DNA of 14,027 nucleotides from CBDUBH01 sp965365345 (lineage in GTDB: Bacteria > Bacteroidota > Ignavibacteria > Ignavibacteriales > SURF-24). The position numbers and the translations under genes are program-made. A model generated the notes under the pieces. That model was not told the DNA's origin. It saw only the letters and a list, made by a program, of their open reading frames with translations, and searched no databases. How positions within the stretch are numbered: the stretch's first letter is position 1; the number at the start of each line of letters is the position of its first letter. The stretch is taken from the NCBI GenBank assembly GCA_965365345.1, contig CBDUBH010000091.1, forward strand, positions 1 to 14,027, written 5' to 3'. Below, piece after piece: positions 13,977 to 14,027 of the stretch.

Positions 13977-14027
13977 TTAATATACTCTTATTAATTTTCC
14001 TTTTGCAGAACCGATAAACAAACCGAT
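13977..14027 (-). CDS. Probable 3' end of an upstream minus-strand gene
   Basis: From the right window edge the minus strand reads 16 codons, giving IGLFIGSAKGKLIRVY, then TAA at 13977-13979. The stop is 5 bases before the ATG of the rhodanese-like lipoprotein gene, a spacing typical of an operon. Sixteen residues are too few to identify the product. One other frame is also open across this edge, so the assignment is tentative. Confidence 0.35.
   Translation of the reverse strand: MGLFIGSAKGKLIRVY

Overview
The window looks like a low-GC genome of the Ignavibacteria (Bacteroidota/Chlorobiota side). The main evidence is three consecutive secreted proteins that end in the same 85-residue type IX secretion (T9SS) type A sorting domain, with an N-terminal QNYPNPFNP box and a terminal KKMxLVK. 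This tail style is typical of Ignavibacteriales and relatives. The signal peptides ending near SQ or FAQ, the outer-membrane barrel and the weak or absent Shine-Dalgarno sites before several genes fit the same group. The taxonomic call is an inference from sequence style, not a search.

Layout. (1) 1-536, minus: 5' part of a gene running off the left edge, possibly a receiver-like domain leading into an anti-sigma or GHKL ATPase. (2) 779-5899, plus: three T9SS cargo genes. They are a gingipain-like (C25) protein without its catalytic Cys, a large secreted protein of an unnamed family with Ca-binding-like loops, and a protein with three starch-binding-like modules. Each has its own leader with a GGGGC box just before the start codon, and the last two are followed by strong hairpin-plus-T-run terminators, so they look separately transcribed. 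(3) 6171-7985, minus: a small outer-membrane beta-barrel protein and a bacterial eRF1-like (baeRF) protein. (4) 8150-10030, plus: a GNAT acetyltransferase, a Mug-type uracil/thymine-DNA glycosylase and a single-pass membrane protein of unknown function. (5) 10200-12821, plus: valS. (6) 12922-13971, minus: a lipoprotein with two rhodanese-like domains that have both lost the catalytic Cys. A likely 3' end of another minus-strand gene lies at the right edge.

The genes do not form one pathway. The shared theme is the cell surface: three exported T9SS cargoes, a barrel and a lipoprotein. Among these are two enzyme folds, C25 protease and rhodanese, whose catalytic Cys is missing. The rest is housekeeping (valyl-tRNA synthetase, DNA repair, acetyltransferase, baeRF).

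The gaps between genes carry a small family of REP-like palindromes. Two copies share an identical 24-bp sequence in inverted orientation and bracket the mug gene. Two others differ in sequence but keep the stem through compensatory changes. I see no CRISPR array, tRNA, rRNA, transposase or phage gene. No gap between genes exceeds about 272 bases. I did not find a clear-cut new multi-gene system; the degenerate surface enzymes and the palindrome family are the best leads.
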